From: Amycolatopsis suaedae
GTDB taxonomy: Bacteria > Actinomycetota > Actinomycetes > Mycobacteriales > Pseudonocardiaceae
DNA length: 64,000 nt
Direction: 5' to 3'
Assembly (NCBI RefSeq): GCF_004214935.1
Contig: NZ_SFCC01000006.1
Location: 62,001 to 126,000 of the forward strand
Positions 43,805 through 56,100 of the stretch are shown in pieces. The translations under genes and the position numbers were made by a program. The notes beneath the pieces are model-generated. The model did no database searches. It saw only the letters and a program-made list of their open reading frames with translations, and was not told where the DNA came from. The number at the start of each line of letters is the position of its first letter. Position 1 is the stretch's first letter.

Positions 43805-44533
43805 TCACACCTCCCCGAGGTGGGTCATCCGGTCGGACACCTCGGCGGCCGTCGGGTTACGCAGCTGGCCGGCGATCCGGCCGTCGGCGAGGAAGACGAC
43901 CGAGTCGGCGTAGGAGGCTGCGACCGGGTCGTGCGTCACCATCAGCACGGTCTGCCCGAGTTCGGCGACGAGCCTGCGGAACAGTTCGAGCACCTGCCGC
44001 CCGGTGCGGGTGTCGAGTGCGCCCGTCGGCTCGTCGGCCATCACCACCTCGGGCCGGTTCACCAGCGCGCGGGCGATCGCCACCCGTTGCTGCTGCCCAC
44101 CGGAGAGCTGGGCCGGGCGCCGGTCGATCCGGTCCCGCATGCCGACCCGGCCGAGCAGGTCCAGCAGCCAGTCGCGGTCGACCTGACGCCCGGACAACCG
44201 GGGCACGAGCTCGACGTTCTGTTCGACGGTCAGGGCGGACATGAGGTTGTAGGCCTGGAAGACGAACCCGACCCGCTCCCGGCGGACCGCGGTGAGCGCC
44301 GCCTCCTTCAGCCCGGACAGCTCGACGTCGCCGAGACGGACACTGCCCGACGTCGGCCGGTCCAGCCCCGCGGCGCAGTGCAGGAACGTGCTCTTGCCCG
44401 AGCCCGACGGGCCCATGACGGCGGTGAACGTGCCGCGGGGAAGCCCGAGGGACACCTCGCGCAGCGCGGTCACGGCGTTCTCCCCGGTGCCGTAGGTCTT
44501 GGTCACCGAATCCAGGAGCAGTGCGCTGGTCAT
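43805..44533 (-). CDS. ABC transporter ATP-binding protein (MacB/LolD type)
   Basis: A 242-residue ATPase: Walker A GPSGSGKST (41-49), Q-loop FVFQAYNL, signature LSGGQQQR, Walker B VVMADEPTGALD and the switch His in MVTHD. The TGALD after Walker B marks the MacB/LolD/FtsE subgroup that pairs with FtsX-type permeases, as here. The ATG at 44533 overlaps the CPBP gene stop as ATGA. Confidence 0.93.
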   Translation of the reverse strand: MTSALLLDSVTKTYGTGENAVTALREVSLGLPRGTFTAVMGPSGSGKSTFLHCAAGLDRPTSGSVRLGDVELSGLKEAALTAVRRERVGFVFQAYNLMSALTVEQNVELVPRLSGRQVDRDWLLDLLGRVGMRDRIDRRPAQLSGGQQQRVAIARALVNRPEVVMADEPTGALDTRTGRQVLELFRRLVAELGQTVLMVTHDPVAASYADSVVFLADGRIAGQLRNPTAAEVSDRMTHLGEV

Positions 44534-45414
44534 GCGGCGACCTCCACCGGGGTCCGGGGAAGGCCGAGCCTGCCGCGGGTGGACGCGATCACCACGAGCG
44601 CGAGCGTGCAGAACCCGAGCGTCGGGCCCCACAGCCACTCGGGGTGTTCGCCGGGGAAGACGTCGGGCCACATGACCGACATGAAGTTGTTGATGTTCGA
44701 GTGCAGCAGCATGATGAGCGGCACGCTCTGGTGTGCCCGGTTGAACACGAGGGTGATCACGTAGCTGATGGCCATCGTCAGCACGAAGAACCGCAGGATC
44801 GCTTCCGGGCCCGCGTCCGGGCCGCCCCAGGGGGTGAGGAACAGCGGCAGGTGCCAGATCGTCCACAGGACGCCGAGGATGGTGGTCGCCACCAGCGGGT
44901 GATGCCGTTGCTGCAGGCGGGTCAGGGCGAAGTCGCGCCAGCCCGGTTCCTCGGCGAGTCCGGTGGTGAAGAACTGGAGCAGCAGCATCGGGAGGTAGAG
45001 GGCCAGCGCCGTCATGGACGGCAGGCGTACGACGTCCTCCGCGCCGTCCATGGCGAAGGTGCCTGCCACGATGGCGAGCGGGATCCCGAACAGCGCCAGC
45101 GCGTACCACCGCAGCCCGGCGCGGACCTGGAACAGCCGCCTGCGCCAGCGCCGCAGCCCGGCGCGTCCCTCGGTGACGGCGGTGACGGTGAACGCCGCCG
45201 CCAGCGGGCCGAGGTACGCGCCGGGCAGGATTGCGGTGAGCTGGTTGGTGATCAGGAAGTCCGGGTAGCGGAACGCCAGGATGCCGAGCCCGTCGAGCGA
45301 CAGGATGTACGGCGTCCAGGCCAGCCAGCTGATCGCGTTGGCGAGCGTGAAGAACGAGATCAGCGGGTAGCGCAGGACCAGGGCCCGCCAGCCCGTGGAC
45401 GGTGTGGAAGTCAT
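44530..45414 (-). CDS. CPBP family intramembrane metalloprotease
   Basis: A 294-residue membrane protein with about eight helices and the three CPBP/Abi motifs: EEPGWRDFAL (about 156-165), the WTIWHLPLF region (about 185-193) and HSNINN (about 238-243). These Rce1-like proteases cut or protect peptides in the membrane and often serve bacteriocin self-immunity or maturation. It is the first gene of an operon with an ABC exporter and a two-component system, which supports a role in peptide handling or resistance. Confidence 0.9.
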   Translation of the reverse strand: MTSTPSTGWRALVLRYPLISFFTLANAISWLAWTPYILSLDGLGILAFRYPDFLITNQLTAILPGAYLGPLAAAFTVTAVTEGRAGLRRWRRRLFQVRAGLRWYALALFGIPLAIVAGTFAMDGAEDVVRLPSMTALALYLPMLLLQFFTTGLAEEPGWRDFALTRLQQRHHPLVATTILGVLWTIWHLPLFLTPWGGPDAGPEAILRFFVLTMAISYVITLVFNRAHQSVPLIMLLHSNINNFMSVMWPDVFPGEHPEWLWGPTLGFCTLALVVIASTRGRLGLPRTPVEVAA

Positions 45415-45456
45415 GCCCCCAAAGCTAGAAATCGGACACGCCGAAGTCAGTGCAGG

Positions 45457-46038
45457 TCAGGGGCATCCTGAAGGTAGAGCAGGCTCTACCTTCCGGCCCA
45501 GGAGCGCGGCCAGCCGGTCCAGCGGCGATGCGTCGTCGGGTACCGGCTGCGGTGGTGCGAACGGGCTCCTGTCCGGCGGGACGTCGGCGAGCTTGCCGCG
45601 GGTGAACTCGATTTCGCGCTCGACGACGTCGCCGGGGACGTCGAGCTGTCGCCCGGTCGCCTGAGCGAGGTCCCAGCCGTGGGTGAGTTCCTCGACCGCC
45701 CGAAGATGGACGGCCGCGATGCCGGGCACGGGGCCGACCGGGACCTGGACGATCCGCTCCAGCACTCCGGGCAGCCGGAACGCGACGAGCAGCTCGTCGG
45801 CCGCCTGCCGGTAGGTGCCGGCCGGGTCGGCACCGAGCACGTCCTGGCCCTTCGGATCCAGCGTGCCGCCGGCTTCGCCGTGCAGGATGCCGGTGAACAG
45901 GCGGTTGCCGAGGACCATGTGGCCGACCAGCTCGCGGACGTTCCACTCCGGGCACGGCGTGGGTGCGTCCCAGCGGTCGATGGTGGCGACCAGGCCGCTG
46001 GTCGCGTCGAGGATCGTGGCGAGGTTCTCTGTCTCCAT
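45457..46038 (-). CDS. TIGR03086 family protein (DinB/mycothiol-dependent maleylpyruvate isomerase-like)
   Basis: A 193-residue four-helix protein of the TIGR03086 family. It shows the family start (TPCPEWNVRELVGHMVLGNRLF, about 27-48) and the second metal-binding region (HLRAVEELTHGWDLAQATG, about 110-129), giving a likely His3 site for a divalent metal. Related enzymes use mycothiol, the actinobacterial thiol. Divergent from the ECF sigma gene with 57 bases between, so it may belong to that regulon. Its 3' end holds a 22-bp palindrome. Confidence 0.85.
   Translation of the reverse strand: METENLATILDATSGLVATIDRWDAPTPCPEWNVRELVGHMVLGNRLFTGILHGEAGGTLDPKGQDVLGADPAGTYRQAADELLVAFRLPGVLERIVQVPVGPVPGIAAVHLRAVEELTHGWDLAQATGRQLDVPGDVVEREIEFTRGKLADVPPDRSPFAPPQPVPDDASPLDRLAALLGRKVEPALPSGCP
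45471..45492. repeat. 22-bp perfect palindrome in the 3' end of the TIGR03086 gene
   Basis: AAGGTAGAGC-AG-GCTCTACCTT, ten-base arms with a two-base centre, lies a few codons before the stop and 57 bases from the CPBP gene start on the same strand. Its symmetry suits an operator controlling the CPBP-ABC-kinase operon; a hairpin role is also possible. Confidence 0.6.
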
Positions 46039-46095
46039 GGTTGTTCAGACACCGCCGATCGCGGAAACGGAACGGTCGCGTGTGATGATCTCGCG

Positions 46096-46990
46096 GTGGA
46101 CACGTTCCGCGAGCTGATCGAGCCGCACCGGGACGAGCTGAGGCTGCACTGTTACCGGATCCTCGGCTCGCTCGCCGATGCCGAGGACGTGCTGCAGGAG
46201 ACCATGGTCGCGGCGTGGCAGGGGCTGGACGGCTTCGCCGGCCGGTCGACACTGCGAACCTGGCTCTACCGGATCGCCACCAACCGCTGTCTCAACGCCC
46301 TGCGGGCCGGCCGTCGCCGCCCCGCCGAGCCGCTGCCGCCGTTCGACCCACCCGAGCCCAGCCGTCGCGGCGAGGTGACCTGGCTGGAGCCGTACCCCGA
46401 CGGGCCGGAGGCGTCGTACGAAGCGAAGGAGACGGTGGAGCTGGCGTTCGTCGCGGCGCTGCAACGGTTGCCGCCCCGGCAGGCGGCGATCCTGGTGCTG
46501 CGGGACGTGCTTGGCTTCTCCACCGCGGAGGTCGCCGAGATGCTGGACACCAGCGCGACCGCGGTCAAGGGCGCCCTGCAGCGGGCCCGTGCCACGGTGC
46601 GGCAGCGTCCGGCCGTGACGGCGGAGCCGCCCGCGCTCGCCCGCCGGTTCGCGGAGGCGTTCACCGCGGGTGACGTCGACGGCCTGGTCTCGCTGCTGAC
46701 CGACGATGCGTGGCTGAACATGCCCCCGGCGCCACACGAGTACCACGGTCGCGCGGCGATCGCGGAGTTCTTCACGGTGTTCTTCGACTGGTGCGGCGCC
46801 CGCCGGTTCCGCCTCGTACCGACCTGCGCGAACGCCCAGCCCGCCTTCGGCTGTTACCTGGCCCAGCCGGGTGAGCCGGTCGCGTACCCGGCCGGGCTCC
46901 TGGTCCTGAGCCCGCGGGACGAGCGGCTCGGTGCCGTCACCTGGTTCCTGCACGAGGGGCTGCTGGCCCGCTTCGGTCTGCCGTCCGAGG

Positions 46991-46998
<8 letters not shown>
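46096..46998 (+). CDS. ECF sigma factor with SnoaL-like C-terminal domain (SigX5/SigG type)
   Basis: A 300-residue sigma-70 family protein. Region 2 is at about 5-75 (CYRILGSLADAEDVLQETMVAAWQ...TWLYRIATNRCLN), region 4 at about 118-170 (LPPRQAAILVLRDVLGFSTAEVAEMLDTSATAVKGALQRARA). Residues about 185-300 form a SnoaL/NTF2-like domain (FAEAFTAGDVDGLVSLLTDDAWLNMPP), which in such ECF groups controls activity without an anti-sigma factor; none is encoded here. The GTG at 46096 is the start that fits homology; no strong ribosome binding site is seen. The last 8 bases overlap the convergent helicase gene. Confidence 0.9.
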
Positions 46999-50176
<3,178 letters not shown>

Positions 50177-50336
50177 GACCGGGGCCCCTCGCCGGGGTGC
50201 TCCGGATCTGGTGCGAATGAGACGAGTGTGACTGCTGTGGCGCGCTGGACAATCCAGCCCGCTTTTTGGCCAGTTTATGGCCGGAATTGATTTAAGTGAC
50301 CACTTTCCTGCCTATTATGTCCGGCGGTGCGCTGCC

Positions 50337-50342
50337 TAGCAT
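50337..50342 (+). promoter_or_regulatory. Leaderless -10 box of the TIR operon
   Basis: TAGCAT ends seven bases before the GTG at 50350, which has no ribosome binding site. It fixes the TIR start and suggests that the whole four-gene operon is transcribed from here. Confidence 0.5.
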
Positions 50343-50349
50343 TTGCCTC

Positions 50350-50946
50350 GTGTCCGGTTACAAGTACGACGTTTTCATCAGCTACAGCCGCCAAGGCAGT
50401 GTGCAGAAGTGGCTGTTGAACCACTTCCACAAGAAGCTCGAGGAATGTCTCGCCGACCAGTACGCGCCGGCGCCGAAGGTCTACGTCGATCGTTCCATGC
50501 CGCGTGGCGTACATTGGCCATCGCATCTGCAGCAGGCCATACGGCACAGCAAGATCATCCTTCCGCTGTTGACCCCCAACTACTTCGAGTCGAACTGGTG
50601 CATGGCGGAGCTGCGCAGTATGCAGGAGCGTCAGAAAGCCCTCGGGCTGGGTACCGTGGAGCGACCGCAGACCCTTATCCATCCGGTTCTGTACTCCGAC
50701 TCGGACAATTTTCCCGACGAGGGCCGGGAATACTCCTGGTGGGACTTCAAAGCTTACGCGAATCCTGAGCCGCCGTTCCAGGTCAGTCCGGCCTTCTCCG
50801 ACTTCCATTTCAAGGTCGTCGAGCTGGCGAAGGAGCTCGTCGAACTGCTGAAGCAGGTTCCCGACTGGCGGGACGACTGGCCGGTCGTCGATCCGCCGGA
50901 CCCGTACCTCATTCCGCCGCCACCCCTTCCGAGGTTCGGCCCATGA
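50350..50946 (+). CDS. TIR domain protein, first gene of a four-gene conflict-type operon
   Basis: A 198-residue cytoplasmic protein that is almost all TIR domain. It begins YKYDVFISYSR (4-14, the betaA strand), continues with PAPKVYVDRSMPRG (40-53, BB-loop region) and SKIILPLLTPNYFESNWCMAELRSM (67-91). Glu87 in WCMAEL occupies the place of the NADase catalytic glutamate in plant and animal TIRs, so NAD cleavage or cyclic-ADP-ribose signalling is plausible. The tail is proline-rich (PPPPLPRFGP). Base composition is lower here (about 52% GC in 50341-50400), unlike flanking genes. The stop overlaps the next start (ATGA). Leaderless GTG start chosen. Confidence 0.88.
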   Translation: MSGYKYDVFISYSRQGSVQKWLLNHFHKKLEECLADQYAPAPKVYVDRSMPRGVHWPSHLQQAIRHSKIILPLLTPNYFESNWCMAELRSMQERQKALGLGTVERPQTLIHPVLYSDSDNFPDEGREYSWWDFKAYANPEPPFQVSPAFSDFHFKVVELAKELVELLKQVPDWRDDWPVVDPPDPYLIPPPPLPRFGP

Positions 50947-52595
50947 CCGGCACCGTCGTCACCTTCTACTCCTACAAGGGTGGAGTCGGCCGCAGCTCGA
51001 CGTTGGCCAACGTCTCCATGCTGCTCGCCAGGTGGGGCCACCGGGTACTGGCTATCGACTGGGACCTGGAAGCACCAGGACTGCACCACTACTTCGGCCC
51101 GATGCTGCCCTCGGCGCCCCAGGGTGGCGTCGTCGACCTCGCCTATGACTTCCTCGACGGCGCCGAACGGCCACGTGACAGGGTGGTCCGGCTCGAATTC
51201 GACGGGGGCACAGTGGCGTTGCTGGCCGCGGGGCGCCACGACGCTGCCTATGCGGGCCGGGTCCAGGCCGTCGACTGGGAAGATCTCTACCAGCGTGGGT
51301 TCGCGGCATTTCTGGAACGCTGCCGAGCGGCATGGACGGCCGACTACGACTTCGTGCTGATCGACAGCCGCACCGGGATCTCCGACATCGGCAGTATCTG
51401 CACCGCTCACCTGCCGGACTGGCTGGTCGTCCTCTTCACCGCCAACGACCAGAGTGTCGAGGGTGCCGTGAACATCGCCAAGCTCGCCGACGTGGCAAGG
51501 GACCGGCTGCCCTACGACCGGCCACAGCACATGGTGCTGCCAATCTTGTCCCGTTTGGACAGTCGGGTGGAGTATCAGCGCGCCGAGCATTGGCAGGCGC
51601 GATGCGCGGAGCTCGCCGCGCCGCTGTTTCGCAACTGGCTGGCCAGGGGAGTGCCTGCCGAGCTGATGCTGCGTCATCTCACACTGCCGTACGTGTCGTA
51701 CTGGAGCTTCGGCGAGCAACTGGCCGTACTGGAGGAGACGACTCCTTCGGCGGACCAGCTTTCGTTCGCGTTGGAGACCGTGGCGGCGGTGATCGCGCAG
51801 CAGTTCGACCGCACTGACCTGCTGGCGGACAACCGGGACGCCTATGTGGCGGCGGCCCGCACCCAGGAACGTACCTACGATCTCGATATTCTCGTGTCGA
51901 GTCCGCGGTCGGCGCTGAAGGTCACGATGGAACTCATCGACGAGTTGCGCGCGCTCGACCTCAATGCCGTCCGGTCGTTGTCTGGGGACCCAGACCTGCT
52001 GGATCAGGCCACCGAGCCGGCACGACATCTGTGTCTCGTCGTGGACGGAGCGGTGAGCCGCTGGCAGGCCACCGAGGCCGAGCGGTTCCTCCGGACAGTC
52101 GAAGCCGACGGCGACCGGCAGCTGTTCTGCGTGCTCACCAGCGACACCGACCGCGACGGACTGCCGGGATTCCTGCGTAACCTGCGGCATCTCGAACTCG
52201 GCGCCGGAACGCGGCCGCGTCAGGTGGCGCAGCAACTGCACGAGCTCATCACCGATGCCGGCCGTGACCGCGCGGACTCGGAGCGAAAGATCCTGGTGAG
52301 CGCCGGCTCCGCGTTGCGGAATGTGCCGAAGCAGGCTCATCACGGCCGCTGGGCACTCATCGACCAGACGGTGCGTGAGATGTCCACGGCGGTCGACGAT
52401 GACGATCTCCTTCTGCTCAAGGATCTGACCACAAATCTGAAGCTGTTGAACGAGGTTCATTCCAGTAACGAGCGGTCGAGGGCTCCGGAGGGACTTTCTC
52501 GGCTGATCCATGTCCTGCTCGAACGGATCGACCGTGAAGCCGCGGGCTGGTTGACTGAAAGGTGGAGGGATGCCGGAGAAGTACGGAACCCATGA
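50943..52595 (+). CDS. KGGVGR-motif variant ParA/MinD-like ATPase with C-terminal TIR-like domain
   Basis: A 550-residue protein. Residues 1-300 are a ParA/MinD-type P-loop domain with the variant Walker A SYKGGVGRSS (10-19; Arg17 replaces the usual Lys), WDLEAPGLHHYF (about 40-51) and FVLIDSRTGISD (about 137-148). From about 310 a second domain starts TYDLDILVSSPRSAL and reads CLVVDGAVSRWQATEAERFL and LFCVLTSD, which looks like a divergent TIR/receiver-like fold. KGGVGR ATPases are known companions of TIR and other effectors in bacterial conflict operons. Overlaps: ATGA with the TIR gene, 26 bases with the next gene. It may be the switch that licenses the TIR effector. Confidence 0.85.
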   Translation: MTGTVVTFYSYKGGVGRSSTLANVSMLLARWGHRVLAIDWDLEAPGLHHYFGPMLPSAPQGGVVDLAYDFLDGAERPRDRVVRLEFDGGTVALLAAGRHDAAYAGRVQAVDWEDLYQRGFAAFLERCRAAWTADYDFVLIDSRTGISDIGSICTAHLPDWLVVLFTANDQSVEGAVNIAKLADVARDRLPYDRPQHMVLPILSRLDSRVEYQRAEHWQARCAELAAPLFRNWLARGVPAELMLRHLTLPYVSYWSFGEQLAVLEETTPSADQLSFALETVAAVIAQQFDRTDLLADNRDAYVAAARTQERTYDLDILVSSPRSALKVTMELIDELRALDLNAVRSLSGDPDLLDQATEPARHLCLVVDGAVSRWQATEAERFLRTVEADGDRQLFCVLTSDTDRDGLPGFLRNLRHLELGAGTRPRQVAQQLHELITDAGRDRADSERKILVSAGSALRNVPKQAHHGRWALIDQTVREMSTAVDDDDLLLLKDLTTNLKLLNEVHSSNERSRAPEGLSRLIHVLLERIDREAAGWLTERWRDAGEVRNP

Positions 52596-53178
52596 GAAAG
52601 CGGCGCTGTTCATCCTGACGTTGGAAAACCGGGAGGTGCCCAATCCCGAACTGACGAAGGACTACGGTGTGGATCTCCGGCCGGCCGGCCGCGACAAGCT
52701 GATCGGGGCAGGTCTGCTGAACACGTGGAAGGAGAACCGGCGGCTCGTTCACCGCGTTACCGAAGCGGGCATCGCATGGTGTGACAGCGAGCTGGACAAG
52801 CTGGAGACACCACAGCGTCAGGGACCATTGGCGCGGGTAATGTTCGAGTTGTTGCGCCGCATGGTACCGGTGCTCAGGCAGCACGGTGTCCGTCTTGCCG
52901 ACCTGGTCGCTCCGGCAGACCTGGAGGCTCTCATCCGCGGGGCCTACCACGAGCTGTCGGTAGGCCCGCAGGACTGGGTACGCCTGGCGAAGGTGAGGTC
53001 CAAGCTGGACGGCGCTGACCGCGGCGAGGTCGACGAGGTTCTGCTGTCGATGACCCGGACCGGGCTGGTTCACCTGGCTCCGATCTCGAACCGCAAGACG
53101 TTGACCGAAGCGGATCACGCCGCCGCGATCCGGATCGGTAGCGAGGATAAGCATCTACTGGCGATCGAGGAATCATGA
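52570..53178 (+). CDS. Winged-helix protein of the TIR-KGGVGR operon
   Basis: A 202-residue protein I do not recognise as a named family. Residues 1-75 look like a winged helix (HEKAALFILTLENREVPNPELTKDYGVDLRPAGRDKLIGAGLL, then a basic wing LLNTWKENRRLVHRVTEAG); residues about 118-190 look like a second one (LEALIRGAYHELSVGPQDWVRLAKVRSKL...VLLSMTRTGLVHLAP). It could bind DNA as sensor or regulator, or act as an adaptor between the ATPases. The start overlaps the previous gene by 26 bases and its stop overlaps the next start by four, so it is an integral part of the operon. Confidence 0.75.
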   Translation: MPEKYGTHEKAALFILTLENREVPNPELTKDYGVDLRPAGRDKLIGAGLLNTWKENRRLVHRVTEAGIAWCDSELDKLETPQRQGPLARVMFELLRRMVPVLRQHGVRLADLVAPADLEALIRGAYHELSVGPQDWVRLAKVRSKLDGADRGEVDEVLLSMTRTGLVHLAPISNRKTLTEADHAAAIRIGSEDKHLLAIEES

Positions 53179-56100
53179 CCGAGGATCTTCGCCAGGCGCT
53201 CGCGGCGCTCCGGTTCAACTCCGCCGAGACACCCGATGACGTCTGGCATACCCAGCCGTCCCATGTGGATGGACTGCACACCAAGGTGGAGCATCGCATC
53301 AGCTCGGGCATCGCTGATGCGAAGGCCAGTAACGGACCGAGCCCGATCGGCCTGGCACTTCAGGGGCAGAAGGGCGTGGGCAAGACCCACCTGCTCGGTG
53401 GAGTCAGGCGACTGGTGCAGAAGGAAGGCGGTTACTTCTTTCTCATCGACCTCACCACGGGTGCGGCCTTCTGGGACGACGTCGCGCAGGCGATGCGGAG
53501 TGAGCTGTGGCGGACCGACGACGACGGCGAACTCCAGCTGACCACACTGCTGCGGAGGCTGTGTGAACGGGCGGACGTGCCCTCCACGGTGGCGAAGGCG
53601 GTTCTTGGGGAAGCCCGGCTCACCGGCGAGGAGCTGCACGGCTTCGTCGGCGCGTTGAGGCGGGTCGACGCTCAGGTCGCCGTCGAATGTGGTGACACCA
53701 TCCGGGCGCTCGTTCTCTACGGCAGCGCGAACGGAAGCCAAGTCAACGTCGGGAAGGACTACCTCGCCGGGCTACCCGAAGCCAATGACGGTGACCGGCG
53801 GCCGTGGGACCTGCACCCGCTGCCGAAGACGCAGCGCAACCTGGTTACCGACATGTCCCGGATCCTGGCCCTCACCGGTCCGAGCGTGGTCGCTGTCGAT
53901 CAGCTCGACTCCTTGGTGAGCAAGGCGAGCAACGCGATCGATGAGCAGGCGACGGACGCCGAACAAGCCGGTGAACTCGCACTCATCGCCGACGGACTGA
54001 TGCAGCTGCGCGAGACGACCCGTCGTAGCCTGTCCATTGTCGCGTGCCTGCCGGACACCTGGAAGCTGCTGCGATCGGTGGCGACGGACACGGTTTCCGA
54101 TCGGTTCACCCAGACGCCGCTCCTCGGCGCCGTCGTCGATCCGAGGCTGGGGCGTGCGCTCGTCGCCAAGTGGCTCGCTGTGGTGTACGAGCGAATCGGG
54201 TTCGTGCCGCCCCATGCCACCTGGCCGGTGGCGGCGAGTGCGTTCGGCGATTCGTGGCGCGCCTACACCCCACGCCAACTCCTGCGCCGAGTGCAGGACC
54301 ACGCCGAGGCCTGCCTCCACGGGGAGATCCGCGAGCTGGCGTCGTTCGACGAGGAGCCCGTCGAGGTGTCGCGCCAGGTGGGGCCGGAGCCGGACTACTT
54401 CACGCAGTACGACCAGCGGTTCGCCGAACTTCGCAACGCCGCCGACGTGGAAGCAGCGCTGAACCAGCACACCGAGAACGCGGTGATGCCGGAGTTACTG
54501 CAGGCAGCGCTGAAATCGTGGATCACCGAGGTAGGTAACGACGACCGCTCGTGGGAGACCGAACCAGCGCCGGACAGTGGCTACCAACTGCATGCCGGAC
54601 TGCGGCGCATCCTCGACGAGGAACGGGATGTCACCGAACGCTGGGCGTTCCGCGCGATCGCACCCCGGCACGGCAACGCGGTGCTCCGGCGGGTGCGGGA
54701 GGCGAAAGCCGCGGCCGGGGTCCGGGCGGGCGCGCACAAGCGGCATCTGGTGCTGCTGCATCACGGTACGAAGGGCTGGACGGGCGCCAAGACCAGGGCA
54801 GAGGTCAACGAGCTGCCCGAACTGGGCAGCGAGCGGCTGGAAATCACGAAAGACGACGTACGGACCTTCTACGCGCTCAGGGAAATGCGCACCAGGATCA
54901 GCTACGAGCTGCTGAGCTGGCTGGAGGCCCGCAAGCCGGTGAGCCGTACGAACCTGATGCAAGCGCTCCGGCTCGGCGGAGAGCGGGCAAGGGCGAACCA
55001 GCGGGAGACGCGACCACCCCCGAAGGCGGGCGAGATCGCACTCGGGATGGACGGAGAGATCCGCATCGAGCTGGAGTCGCTGCGCAAGCACGCCATGGTG
55101 TTCGCCGGATCGGGATCGGGGAAGACCGTTCTGCTGCGGCGGATGGTCGAGGAATGCGCGATACGCGGCGTGTCGGCGATCGTGCTCGACCCCAACAACG
55201 ACCTGGCGCGGCTGGGCGACGCCTGGCCGGAACCACCGGCCGGCTGGCGGCCGGGCGACGTCGAACACGCCGGCGAGTACCTGGCCGGCACCGAGGTCGT
55301 CGTGTGGACCCCCGGCCGGGGTAGTGGGCGGCCGCTCAGCTTCCATCCGCTGCCGGACTTCGCCGGGGTACGCGATGACGCCGACGAGTTCGCCGCCGCG
55401 GTCGAGGCGGCCGTGGCGAGCTTGGTGCCGCACGCGGGTGTCACCGGCGGCACGAAGGCCGCCATGCGCGGCCGGGCGGTGCTGCGGGAGGCGCTGACCC
55501 ACTACGCCCGCGGGGGCGAACGCAGTCTGTCCGGGTTCGTCGACGTGCTCGCCGCGCTCCCGGAGGGCGTCAGCCAGCTCGCGACGGCCACCACGATGGC
55601 CACCGACCTGGCGGAGACACTCCGCGCCGCCATGGTCAACGACCCGCTGCTGGGCGGCGCCGGTGAACCCGCCGATCCGGCCGTCCTGCTGACGCCGGCC
55701 GGCGGCAAGCGGGCACGGATCTCGGTGATCAGCTTCGTCGGGTTGCCGTCGGAGGAGCAGCGGCAGAGCTTCGTCAGCCAGCTCCAGCTGGAGGTGTTCG
55801 CCTGGATCAAGCGAAACCCGGCCGTCGACCGGCCGCTCGGCGGGCTGTTCGTCATGGACGAGGCGCAGACGATCGCACCGTCGGGGACCTGGACGGCCAG
55901 CACGCAGAGCACCATCCTGCTGGCCTCGCAGGCACGCAAGTACGGCCTGGGCCTGCTGCTCGCCACGCAGGCGCCGAAGGGCGTGCACAACCAGATCATC
56001 GGCAACGCGACGACGCAGTTCTTCGGCAGGCTGAACAGCCCGGCGCAGATCGCCGCCGCGAACGAGATGGCCAGGGCCAAGGGCAGCACGGTCGGGGACA

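Noticed and set aside
52570..53178. Interpretation of the third operon gene as a toxin-antitoxin antitoxin
   Set aside because: Two winged-helix-like segments but no toxin partner and full coupling to two ATPase genes; an adaptor or DNA-binding role fits better.
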